From Burhinus oedicnemus (lineage: Eukaryota; Chordata; Aves; Charadriiformes; Burhinidae): a DNA stretch of 64,000 nt. Positions 26,701 through 40,262 of this stretch are shown one piece after another (the first letter of the stretch is position 1; each line of letters opens with the position of its first letter). The translations under genes were made by a program, and so were the position numbers. Where the stretch lies: positions 1 through 64,000 of the forward strand of contig VFFE01006593.1 of the NCBI GenBank assembly GCA_008921705.1, read 5' to 3'. A model generated the notes under the pieces. That model was given only the letters and a program-made list of their open reading frames with translations, was not told the DNA's origin and did no database searches.

Positions 26701-29700
26701 CAGCCTCAGGTAGTTAATGTGGTTGCAAAGCTTACTAGTGAAAGCTGCTAGTCAATAAGCTGCCACCAATACTAATAATTGCGTGTGCCTCTCCATTTGT
26801 GGTAGTTCAGCTGCACCACTCAGTAAGAGAAGTGGTCAGCCTTTCTTAAAGATCAGGATGAAGAAAAGGCAGGTGTGTGACTCTGCCACAGATCAGACAT
26901 CAGAATTGCTTTGTGGGTAGGTTTGCTGCTGTTCTGGGCCCCAGATACGCGACACTGTGGAGAGGCTTCTGAGGTTCATTTGGCCCTTGGAGACCCTTTG
27001 CAGTTCATCCACATGAGCACCAGTGATGCTGGCAGAGAGACCTTGAGTCCTTGAGTGAGTTCTTGAGACAGGGCTCTGAGGGTGAAAGGCAAGGGCATGG
27101 GGCCCAGGTGATGATGGTCTCAAACCTGCTGCCTAAAGGATAAAAACTGTACAAAAGTTGGTATACACTGTGCATCAGCTCCTAGCTTTGCAGATAGTGT
27201 CACAAGCAGGGCTTTGGCTTCTGTGACCACAGGGCCCTCTTCGAGATACGAGGACTGCTGGGGAGAGGCGAGATCCATCAGACAAAGTGGAGAAAGAGCA
27301 ACAAGCTCAGTAACCTTGTGAGAAGAGATGCAAACAAGGACCATTGGCAGATGGACATCAAAGCCTCCAGATAAGCAGGGGGAAGGGAATGGAGAGCATA
27401 TGCATGGGACAGAGCAATGAGGGGGGCTTGTGCACTTCCACAGGGAAAGCAGCACAACTGAAAGCCCATCTCAAATGTATGTACATAAATGAACTCAGTG
27501 TTGGAATAACACAGGAGGAATTCAAGTTCATGCAGTCACTGGATGATGGATGGGGCCACTGCAGCTGCAGACATGGTGAGACAGCTTGCTTCATTGGAAT
27601 GCTTTGCTGGATGGATACAGACTCTTTAAGAAACGCAGTTAAGATAGGGTGGGATGGCTGCAGTCTGCACAAAGAAATATCTTGAATGGACAGAGATCTT
27701 TTAAGTAACAGGAGCTTATCGGTTAAGATGAACAAGGTGGACAAAAAGGGTGTTGTCATGGTGGGCATCCACTACAGGCCACCCAATCAAGAAGAGGAAG
27801 TGGACTGGAAAAATAGTTAAGACTTCTGGTTCTCATGTGGGGCTCAGCCACCCCAGTATCTTCTAGAAAGGCAACACTGCAGAGAGCAAGCAATCCAGGA
27901 GGTAGGTAGATGGACTGCATCAAGGATAACTTTTTGAAACAGGTGTGGAACAGACCAACTAATGGAAGAGCTTTGCTGGACCTGCTACTCACAAATAAGA
28001 AAAAGGTGGTCAAGAATATGATAGCTGGTGTTAGCTGTGCTTATAATGGCCATGAAATGGCAAAGTTTAGTATCCTAGGAGGAATACGGAAGGTGAGTAG
28101 GAGATTAAAGACCCAGAACTTTGGGAGAACAGACTTCAGCCTGTTCAGGGAACTGATAGGCAGAATCCCAAGGGAGGCTGCCCTGAAGGACAAAGGATGC
28201 CTCAAACGGCAAAGGGGGCCAAAAGAACTGGTTGTTCCTCACAGGGAACTTTCTTAGAACACAAGAATGGTCCCTTTTAGTGTGCTACAATTCAAGCAGG
28301 TTTGGCAGAAAAGAAAGTTAACCTCATACAGGGCTGCATTAGCGAACAGTGCCATCAGGTTTGAAAATACTATTATATCCCTTTACTCAGCACTTGTGAC
28401 ATCATATCTGGAAAACTGTGTCCAATTTGAGGCCCACTGGTGAAAGAGAGATGCTGATGAACTGAGGTGATGACCACCAAGATGGTTAGGGGGATGGAGG
28501 ACAAGGAGAGGCTGAGTGAGCTGGGGAGTTTTAGGCTAGAGAAGAAAACAGTCTTCATGTTTCTAAATGGAGTTATAGAGAAGATGGGGATAGACTCTTC
28601 GGAGACCTGCATACTGAAAGGATGAGATACAATGGTCACAAGCTGCAGCAAGGACAATTTCAGGTGGATACAAGGAAAAAAACCCCATTTTTCACAATTA
28701 AGTTGGCCAAACTGGGACAAGTGCTCAAAGATGCTGTAGAACATCAATTACTGGAGATTTAAAAGAACCTGACTGGCTAAGGCTCTGAGCTGCCTGATCT
28801 AAATTTGAAGCCAGCCCTGCTTTGAATGGGAGGTCACACTTGATTGCCACAAGAGGTCCTTTCCAATCTAAATTTATTCTGTGTCATTCATGTTCTCTGT
28901 TTAGGGTCCTTCCATAGGTCCCTCCAAAAAGCAAGTCTGTCTGCCTTAGCACAGATAAGGTGAAGTGTCCCTCTGAGAGTGTTTCTTACTATTGACAATA
29001 AAAGTTTAAGCAGTTGGTTCATAAAAAACACTTAGCTTTCAGATGGCTCAACAGTTGGCATGAATCCCAATCCCAGTAATATCTTCAGCTGCTTTCTGAA
29101 CCCTAAGATGGCACAGCAGATCATGCTACAAGCTGTCCTCTTCAGTTGAGGCAGAGGTTTTATCTGCTACCTAATTTGTCAGTTAAGGACAAATCCTTGC
29201 AAAAGGATACAGATACTTCAGTCCAATAATAGGTATTAAAATTGCTTCACCTAACATTTTTATTTAAAGATATGTAAGTAGGAAAATGACTGATCTTCCT
29301 CACTTCTTCCAGACTTCCACAGAACAACCACCTTGTCTAACTTCTTTCTCAGAAGCCTGCTATTCTCTCCAGTGTAACAGCTACGTGAACTCTGTGGTAA
29401 GATAGCATCCAGGCCCTTTCAAAACAATGTATATAATTCCTTTTTTTCTTCAAATCAGTATGCTGGTTTCTGTCTTACAAGAACTCTAACATCATCTATG
29501 ATCTAAGTCACATTACATCTTTCCATTTTCCTATTAGGTCTGTGTTTAAATAGATGCACACCCTGGCTGCATCCCGATTACGTGTTGGTATGAGTGGTAA
29601 ATATGCACCGCTTCTCATCACTCTCCCCTTCCATGCCCCGTTTTCCTTTGGGAGGCAGTAAACGAACAGGCTTTCTAGTCCTGAAGGAGATGGACAGAGG

Positions 29701-32700
29701 AAGGGGTCAGGGCAGCAGGGAACACAGTAGAGCACACCACCCTGCCTTCTAGAGGCAGGTTAAAACACTGCTCTTCTGCATCAGGTTCTACCTTATCTTG
29801 CTCTGCCCCCAGGTTATCCCAGATTTAAGATATTAACTATCGTAAGGAATTCCTATTGGGAGAGAAAGAGAGATAGCAATTTCATGCTGTCATACCTTTG
29901 GGTTTGAGAATCCCTCTTACTCTCCATTTAACGTGATGGGCCATTGATCAGTAACACCACAGAAAACTCTGTTGCTGCCCAAGACATTCCACAGGACATA
30001 GCTTTAACTAGTGACAATGCAAAGTATTCATAAGTTCTTCGTATGTCAGTATGGTCACTCCCACCAGCATGACTTTAATTCATGATGTAACTAAACCCTC
30101 ACCTTGGCTATGGGAGTACTTGTGAGAAGAGCTGAGAGCAACAAACTTTTTTTTAATGTTTTTGTGGGTGATCTGAAGCGTTGCATAGGATAATAATATT
30201 TACAGTAAATACCTTCCCCAAGCAGCCGTGCCCTACTGGTGAGACAGGGAGGAGATGCAGAAAAGCTTGATCAGGAACTGTGTCCCACTACCCAAGACAA
30301 AATGTCTTGTACAAGCTGAAAGGCTCCAGGGTCCTATATGCTGTTACCACCACTACCTTTTGGCAAATCATAGCTGGATTTTGCTAAATATCTTTGCTTT
30401 TCAACAATAGTAATAGTAAAAATAACACAGCTCCTCTCTGAAGCCCTGATTGAAAACAGTCTTGAAGTTGAAAGATACTACAAATACAGACAGTAATAAG
30501 TCAGGATTTCCGTTGAAGAACATCTGCTCTATAGGGACAAAAGGTGAAAGGGGTAAAGAGACAGGGTCACACACTGGGATAATAAAGCCCACTTAACTTC
30601 ACACACCTAAAAAAATAGCCTCTCTAGATTCCCCCAATAAAGGAAAGAGAGGTGTAGGGTTCCTCCACAGTGCATTCATCTGATCCAGTTAGGCCCCTCT
30701 TTCAGGATGAAATGAATCCCCAGCTGGGGGAACTTCTTACATACCTAATGTTTTTGCTGCCAGTGAATGTTATTGTCACTTGCAGGCCTCCTAGGGAAGC
30801 CAAGGGAGACTAGCACAGACTTGGGGATCTAACTTTCCTCTGCCTAAATGAGGGCAGATGAACTCACCCAGAGTGGAGAACACACACATCGCTTCAGACC
30901 TCTGCCCATCGGTTCCTGGTGTCTTTCAAGTGCCCTTTTCCTCTCTAACTGCCTCTGCTACTTTCTAGTGACAGCTGAGGTTTTTTACAGATTACAAATG
31001 CAGAAAAAGAGCAGAACTCACACGGGCTCTTACCCTGCAAATTAGTGAGAAAAAGCATTGAAATACCTTAGGATTTCCATCAGACTATGAATATTTTTGT
31101 ATGTGTTTTAAAAGTGTGGAGGAGTAATTCTCAAGGGATCAAGTGCAAGTATGCAGGATTTTTTTCAGCATAAATACTATAAAATACTTCCCATACTTCA
31201 CTGAGGGTCCTTTAAAAGGGAATAATGATCACTAGCTGTATACGAAGAGCTGCAAGGTGGAGTGGGGAAGCAAGGTCAGCAGGTCAGTAACAGAAACAGA
31301 GAGTCGAAGCCTTTTGGTCCTGACACGAGTGGCTCTACCCTGTAACACAATACTGCTCTCACAGGGCTACCTCTCACCAGGCTTTATACAAAGGAGAACA
31401 GTGACTGAGCATATACTATCATTTACGTCCGACACAACTGTATCTTACACACCAGTGTGACCTCTTCCCAGACTTTTCAAGGTTAACTGAACAGCATCCC
31501 AGAGAGTTGCCCATATCAGCTGAATCCTGGGAGGGTGCATCCTCCATAGTACGTTTGGGTTATGAGGAAGGAGGGAATTTGGTTATTTGTTATCTTTCAT
31601 TCACAGAAGTTTAGAGCTCCCACTTACTCATACATGATGACTATTTTGTGTACTCAAATCACATCCAAAACATATCTCCTGTACTGGTGATGTGAATGTG
31701 ATCTGTCTTCCAACTTCTTTAGAGCCTACTGTAATCATCTTTCGAGTCACTGATAAAGAAAAACCCTCTCCTTAGCTAAAGCCCTGGAGAATCCTATAAG
31801 GCAGCATCCCTAATTATGCATTCTTTTTCCTGTTAAAAAAAGTACATTGAAATTGTGGTGTAATTCCATGATTTGTCCTGGATTTTTTTTATCTTAATCC
31901 AAAAGTAGCTTTTCGAATAGCTTTATGACTAAATAACTGGAAAGAATTGTCTCCAGGGTAGGCACTCCACAAGCCAAAGGATAGAAGCATATGCTTTTTC
32001 TTTCTTTTAACCATGATTAATATCATTTTTGGTCAAGGAAAATGGAAGAAATACCTCATCCTTTCTCTTCTTTAATTGACTGAGCAAACAGTATACCCAC
32101 CAGCAACGATGAAAAAGCCTCCTCCTGCTTTGTACAGAATGTGGCTGGCAAAAGGAGCTGCACAGATGATGAAGAAACTAGCCATCACAATAGTAAGCAC
32201 TCCCAGGAGCATAAGAACTGTCCAGAAACCTCGATAAACTGGAGAAAGGGAAGAAGGAAAAAACCAATACAACACTTTTTAGAACATAAACAAGTGACAT
32301 ATTTGGCTAACAAAGATTTTTCTTTTCCCCTTCTCTTTTCACTTGCCTTATTAACAAATGAAACATTCATTCTATTGTGCATATGTTATATATCATGTGG
32401 ACCAAATTAGGTTTGAATGCCAGTTCTTATCTGATGATCATGGAAAATAGGTTGTAAGTTATCATGAATGAAATCCGCCTGCTTAATATTTAGCAGAGAC
32501 TTGTAAGATAGCAACTTGACCAAATTTATGCTCTTTAGAAAATGGTACATCAAAGCTGTAGCAATGATTCTTTGGGATAAATGATTGGACTGACAGGGTA
32601 CAATTGTTTTACCAAAATTGTCTGGGAGAAGCAGCAAGCTGTAACATCTTGACATTCTTAGTGCTCAGACCACATCACCAATAGCAATCTGTAAGTTCCT

Positions 32701-35700
32701 TACAATTTACAACTGGATTATTCTCCTTACATACAGTCATATTTAATAGATGGAAATCTAAAGCAGGAGGGGGGAGAAACACAAAAAGTGTAAACCAGGT
32801 TTCTGAAAAACAGTTAAGTATTTTAAACCAGCCTGTTCCTGCTCTAAAGCTCTTTGTATTTTATTAAATTTTAAATGCGATGTTTCAGAAGCCTATGTTA
32901 GACAGTGCCAAACAGTGCTGAATTAATGGATGCAGCTGGTGATAAATGAGCCGAGAGTTTTGTGACATACTCTGGCCAAAAGAGTCTTTCTAACAATTAT
33001 TTTTTAGCTGGTTAATTGCACATCCATTTAACAAAGTCATCATTTTACAAATGCTACAAGAGTGACATAAATTTCTCCCATGTATTTAAAAATTGGTACA
33101 TTAACACAACCCATTAGTAAAATTATGAGTTGCAAAGATCTCCATCGTCAGATCTGAAAATCTTGAAGCACTGACAATTCAGTCAGTGAAAAACATTTCC
33201 ACCCAACTGAGGGAAAGCACATAAGCCAGCTGGCAAGTCAGGAAAAGTGAGTCACAAAAGAAACTGCCACTTATCATTTGACAGCACCTACTTACTATTA
33301 TGGTAAAACACAACCAAGCAACTATTATACTTGTTCATATCCTGAAAATTTCAAATTCATACAGCTTGTTAGAGACAGCTATTCTGGAATAATTCAGGTT
33401 TGCTCTCATCCGAAATGTGAAGGTGCACTAGACATTATCAGCTCGTGCTTCCCACTAATGTATTCCAAAAATCTCTAGTTTTTAACTTGACTATCTTAAC
33501 TCACGTTAAAGTATACACCATCTTGCTTCTATCAGACCTGTAAACATATTAGCTAGATCACGTTCACCACATCACATTAGCCACACTTTTAAAGTAACAT
33601 CCTTTTCAATACAGGCAAACATTCAGAGACGTAATTTTCCACCACACTGATCAGCAGATCTGGGCATAGGAAGGATGAATGTGTCTGAAAGTAGCTGGCA
33701 GAAGGGTTAAAATTGTGTTTTGGCTCATATGCAATACAAATCTTCTTTCCACATAAAACAATATGGAAACAGTAGGTAAGAAATAAGGCTGTGACTCAGC
33801 AAAGCAGTTAAGTGTGTGTTCTCCTTTAAGTACTCTACCTCTTACAGGATTTAGGCACCTGTTTAAAGTTAAACACATAGTTAAATGATTCACTTAATGC
33901 AAATGGACAGTGAATGGAGACCTAGAAAGGTAAATCTCTCAAGTCCTTTAGTCTTGGGTCTCTGAAGCAATTTCATATTATTTTACTCATGGGGCTACTT
34001 TGCTAAGCTTCATCGCAGTCCCCAAGTCCATGGGACATTACTTCCTCATTTAAAACCTAATACCTCTAAATCAGTCTATAACCACCCAACTCTTTTACAT
34101 GGATGGCCCAAGGTACTTCAAAGTCATGCTACATAATAGGACACATTGGCCAAAATGGACCTTGAAAAAGCCTTCTTCGACATCATTACGGTCAGTCACC
34201 TAAGTCATACAGCAGTGTTTCTATTTTCTGAATGGATGGGGACACAAGCTTCTCCAGCATTAAAAAATTAGTATACAGTTTCATTATCTGCTCTTCATAC
34301 AGGAAGATTTGAAATCTGCTTTTAGTGCAATTTTACTACAAAAGCTTGATTTGTTCAAATATTCCAGGAAACTGAACACAAAAGGAGTACAAATGTAACT
34401 GATGAAAATTTGTTTAAACTTCTCTGCAACTATACAAGAGAAAAGCTGTTTCTCTGCTCCAACAGCATAACTATTTTATGCATCATATCTGAAATACTGA
34501 TTTGACCTAGCTATCACCTGAAATAAGCTTCCATTCTGTTTCTCTAGAAATAATTATTTATTCTAGAGAATCATGGATAAATTCTGATGATCCTAATACT
34601 TGTTTAGCCAGCTAACTCTGTCATTAAACATCAATTTGAAAATAGAGTAGACAGGTAAAAAGTCTGCAATGTTCTCAAATCAGTGACTTTTCAAGTGAAA
34701 GACTACCCTCTCTAATCTGCAAGACAGTAAGTCATTAGGGTCATTTGTGGCACAGCTCTGAGGAAACATCCTAAGAGCATTTAGACTTTTTCTTTAGTAA
34801 GGGAGTTAAAAAGCAACCATTTTTCTGCAAAGAAGGCTTCACTTATTTCATACTCAGAGCATTTTTGCTCAGATCACATTTCCCATCTTCTCTGCCTAGA
34901 TGGACAAGATCAGTTCCTGCAGGGCTAATCATTCAAAATTACAATGCAGCCCTACTGCTGTCATTTAGCTTAGCTGGTATCTATAGATGAACACAAAAGA
35001 GCTGGCTGAAATTAAAACCACCTAAGAATGAACTTACTCTTCAAGTCAAAGACTTTGCTGCTCTGAGACTGAAGTGAACCATGACAGATAATAAGCAACA
35101 GAAGATGCTGATTTGCATTATGCTGCTTTGAAATCCATGAAAAGGGACGACATTGTGATCCAAGCAGCCTGTTTCAAGAAACAATGGTTCAGCGTACCTA
35201 TACAAGGTGTTAAGAGATGTTTGCACCATTTCAAATCTCACTGATGCAGTTCATAAGATAGCCCATGTTTTGGTACCCTTGCCCTGAGGCACTTCACAGA
35301 TATATTTGAGTTAGCTATCTCAAGTGCCTGCATTATTCCAGGTATTTCCTACAGCAGAAGAAACAAAGTACAAGCACTACCAGAGTCCGAGGTAAACCTA
35401 TCTGCAGTGCTAATCTTAGATACCATTTCTCTGTGTTGCAAGAGTGCTAAACAAAGTTCCGTAACTTGCCTTAGTAAGCTGCCCCTTCATCGGGTACAAC
35501 ATTTGCCTTGGCAGTGACAGGGAGGCCTAAAAATAAAATAGTACTCAGAGGAAAACAGGAGTACACACAGTATGCTTGTCTTTGAGCTCTACCCTGTTTG
35601 GCCTCTATACTATGGGAACATTATAGCTGCAGTATATTCCTCCAAAATTGCATAACCTGTAATTTTCCCTTGCTACTTGCTTTTCTCCCTAAAGATCCTA

Positions 35701-38700
35701 ATTTAGATTCCTCTGGAGACTTCTGCATCATTTGAAAACTAGAAGTGTCTAGTTTTGAGTAAGGGACAGAATTTTGGAGAAATGGCTGAAAATTATCAAA
35801 AGCCCCCTTTTCTAGCATGGTAGGTCCCAGCAGTGATTATAAACTGAAGGCACAGATTCGTATTTTAAGATGTTACTAATGCATGATATGAAAGAGAAGC
35901 AATAATGTATTTGACAAAGCTACACAGTTGTGTCACCTGCAATGCACGCTTGTTGTGCAGTATCCGTGCACACCTCTGAAGCTCCATAATGGGTTATTCA
36001 GGAACAGGGTAACTAATGACACAATGCAACACCCATCTACAACCAGAGACATTAACACCAACCTCGTGAAACTATACCATATATTTTACTGCCCTTGCTG
36101 ACTTCAAGTGTTTTAAAATCTCAGCCATCAGCCTGTACATTTTCTATGGCCTATCAAAAAAACCCCAGCCACTTAATAATGAATTCAATATCAAACACAG
36201 ATTATTCAGTGCTGCAAAGCTGAAAAACTCTTTGAAGCATAGGTGAGTACAATGCTGCACTGTACAATGCTAGTTACTAAGGACAGGCAAAATGACTTGG
36301 AAAAGTTGCCTTGAATTTTAACCCACAAGCTCGCATCCCAGAGTGAACCTTTCCTGTGATTTGACTGTGGATTGTCTTTTAGAATATGTTTTTACCTCTC
36401 TATTTAATTTAAGAGATATCAAAATACTTTTGACAAGAGTATTGCCATCCACAATATAAAATACAGTGAAAGGTGAAGTGCCTGAACTGCCTTAAATCAG
36501 GAGTATCTTCTCTGCAGATAAAGAGCTGTAAATGAGATCACAGATGTTAGCAGCAGCACAGGAGACACACCTGGCAACACGAGAAACCTTGCAAAACTTT
36601 TCTCAGTTTCACTCAGTACCCTTTACTATCCCTTAGTAGTAATAATCTTTTTTTTTTTCCATAGCCTTAACAGTAAAACAAATACAATATTCACAGTATG
36701 AATACATTGCTTTTTTAAATACTTCTTGCTTTATCACTGCTTGGTGGCTGGGGAGTTCTCCCTTAGTAAATGTACGGTATTACAATCTCTCATGGGCAAT
36801 TATGTGACTCTATTACATAACAGCATTTTTTTGCCCTAGAAATAGGCTCCTGCTAACATTTCACTGTACAATTTTTACTTTCAGATTTCATTGCTGATAT
36901 TTTGTAGATTACTTTAGGTGCATTTCAAGCCAGTAAAAAACCTGCCAATAAATTTGATCACGCCATTTTAGACGCAATAGTTGCTGAATGAGAATTTCAC
37001 TTCAGTCCTATAAACATTCTGTATTCTACATTACATTAGGTACTACTTCAAATGCTGGCACTGTGCCCAGTACTGGACAATATATGATACTAATGGTCAG
37101 GAAAAAAACTACTAGCAGCTACAAATCAGAGTATTAAACCAATGTGTCAGCACAGCCCCATTCAATGGCTTCCAACTTAGCTTCAGAACGCACTGGGGCA
37201 ATTTACAACAGTTAAGGACCTATTGTTTATTTTGAAATAAAGTTGAAAAAAAACCCCTCGAAAATAAAATTAATGACTTGACTAAGTGCTAGATCTTGCG
37301 CTTTTTTTTCTTAGGAATAATCTCACCATAGCCAATGGGACTACTTGTACGAGTAAAGACTGCACATTTTTCAAAAACAGGCCTAGTATTGTCCTGTAGT
37401 AAAAGAGTTTCATAAAAGTGGGATAGTCCTTGATTGTCAGTGTTAAGTAGGCTAATAACAGGATACTATGCATTAATCTAGCTAGCAATGAATTATTATT
37501 TAAGTACTATACTATTATGTTTTCAAAATAGCTTGACAGGATAACCAATCTGATTATGATTATACAAATGTATGTTTATTTCAGAATGCAGAGGTCACTA
37601 CTCTGGCACTTTTATTTTATGGGCTAATTTAATTTTTTTTATTCCTAGCTTGTAGTTTGTTGCACATATGTTTGTGGATCATCATATATATGAATGTGCT
37701 GGCAACACAATGAGGTGCTGTCTAAGTCTGCACGCTACAATAGCTGTCACTATAAACCACAGCGCTATCACAGAAAGTCATTAGAGTCGGACTTCCCCTG
37801 AGTTCACTCAGACACCTATTTCAGGTTAAGATAAATGACATGGCCTGCAAATTTCTTTAAGCGCATTAACCATAAATGATGGTTAGCACAGCTTGGACCC
37901 CACTTTACACTGCAGGTAGGTGAAGTCCTCCCCACTCTGCCAAGATATTTAGCAAAACCAGTGAATGAACAAAACCATTGTAACTGCGATTAAAAGATAC
38001 AGAAAGCTGCAATTTCAAAGCAGTGCTATCTAACCCTTCGAAGCTAATCATGCGTCTGACAGTAATGACGAAAAGAAACCTGAGACATTAAAACATGCAT
38101 TCAGGTCTCCAATATAAGCATCACTGTTGACTCTTCGGTCTTTAGATTTCCATGTGAGGCTATAATTCTTGACACCAAGAGCTCATAGTCTAGGGTTGCA
38201 CAGCAGGATAAACCAAGCCTTTGGTCTAAAGCTTTGTAAAGTGTACTAAAACACTAAAATTGAAGCTCTTTAGTGTGCGAGTCTTTTGGGCACTATCACA
38301 CAAACGCCATAAAACCAACACACAGAAAGATGTAAATAAGCTAAGAAGGGATAGGTTGAGCCTCTTTTGAATTCTGGCCCAGAAAAGCTCTGAGCCAAAT
38401 TCCTACTGATACTGAAGCCAAAGGAGTTATGTCAACAGAGAGCTTGGTCCAGTCTCTGCACTCAAAAATCCTTAGAGAATTTATGCTCCTCAGGAAACTT
38501 ATCTTTGCCTGAGCCCTTCTAACTGGATGGTAACATGGCACTCCACCAACAAACCACACTTGTGTTTCCACTAGGGACTGCAGTTAAATCCAAATTCCTC
38601 TGATAAGGTCCCAAGGTCTCTTAAGACAAACAGTCTGTAGAAGAAGTCATGTGCCTTTGCTTGCTCAGAAACTGACAGTTCTGTTAACAGAAAGTTAGAG

Positions 38701-40231
38701 ATTTTTAGAAAAATGTGTTGTACATACGTTTGATTTTTCTAATGAAGTTTAAAGCATTTTATTCAGCTGTTTATTTTTCTATGAAAGAGCAAACTAAGTA
38801 TTTTTCAGATGACAAAACATTTCTTCTTATCTACTCCTAATTAAAACAGGATTTGAGGGACTCAAAAAAACACAGTTTTTTGTGAGAGATTTTTTTTTTT
38901 ATCCCCAAAAGTGAATACGCTGAGAAAGCTATGAGCCATGAAAATGGTAATATGGTATCAAGAAACAGTAGCAGAACCAAAAAGAGGGACAATAACCTCA
39001 ATCTTTTGGTAGTTCCCTTTTGTTCTATGTTTAGCTGATGGCAGGTATTAGGTGCAGCCAACTGGATATACAAATAGTTGATGAAATCTTGTTCTTCATG
39101 AAATCAAACCAAGGGCTTTTGCCACTGGCTTTTACAGAGAAGCATTTTCTCCTTCACTGTTAATCAAGAAAAGGATAACCTTCTAGCATTTCTTAATTTA
39201 GCAAGTGCAGTTGCAGCGAGGTTTTAAAAACTTGTTTGCCAAATACCATGGGCAGGACTGTCAAACTAGACTAAAGGAGAAACAAGTTTTGAAGTAACAG
39301 AAGAGATGATGACGTAACCTTCTTAAAAAGTTGTGAAAGACTCTTGAACAAGCATACCTGCTGTAGTAAATAACTCAGCTTGGATGCTGAAAATGAACTG
39401 CAGGCATAAAATACCCCTCTTCAGTTTTAATGAGCTCGAAAGCAATCCAACTGTATCTATTTATATAGCAGGAATGGCTCTGAATATACTCTACCTGGGC
39501 CAGCATCTATAGTACAGTTCTGTCTATTTTTAATCTCCTAATACGAAATATAGATAGGAAAATTATATTTGAGCAGTGGTTCTTTTGGCAAACATTAACT
39601 AAAATTAATTAAACTTTTGATGATATTCCTTCTCCTTTCCTTATTCTTTGTTTGTCCACTTCTGTGTAATCATGCAATATAATTTGAGGATCCTTCGCGA
39701 ACATATGAGTGAATGGTGGAATACAAACTCTGTCTAGATTATTAGGAGCTGATGACTCTGTCACTTTCAAATGGAAAGATAAACCATTCCAGATGTGCTG
39801 TGAAGTTACAGATTAAATCTCTGAATGGTGAGGTCTGAATTCTTCCTGGACAAACACTTCATATTTTCTAAAGATTAACAGAACAATGATCAGTCCAACT
39901 TACTTTCTTGTTCCAAGTCTGCAGCGTAAATATCGGATTCTGAAGACACTTCAAAGTTAGCAAAGGCATAATTACAGATTCAGGACAGGAAAGGATCACT
40001 TAAGTCACTGAGTCAGTGAGCTCAGAGACATGCAGCTTCCACACATCACAGGTTATTTAAAAAGTTGTATGAATTAGGTATCAGAAGTTATTTACTTCAA
40101 ATACATTTGCATAAAGCCCTTGATCTGATGAAATGTGACCAATATTTAAAGTAGTTTTTAAGAGCTGTAAAAACAGAGCTTTCCAGGCATTAATCAAACA
40201 TAAGGTTTCCAGTTACTGTATATCTTCCATA

Positions 40232-40262
<31 letters not shown>

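Noticed and set aside
27910..28257. 115-codon plus-strand frame
   Set aside because: CR1 endonuclease remnant in a degenerate element.
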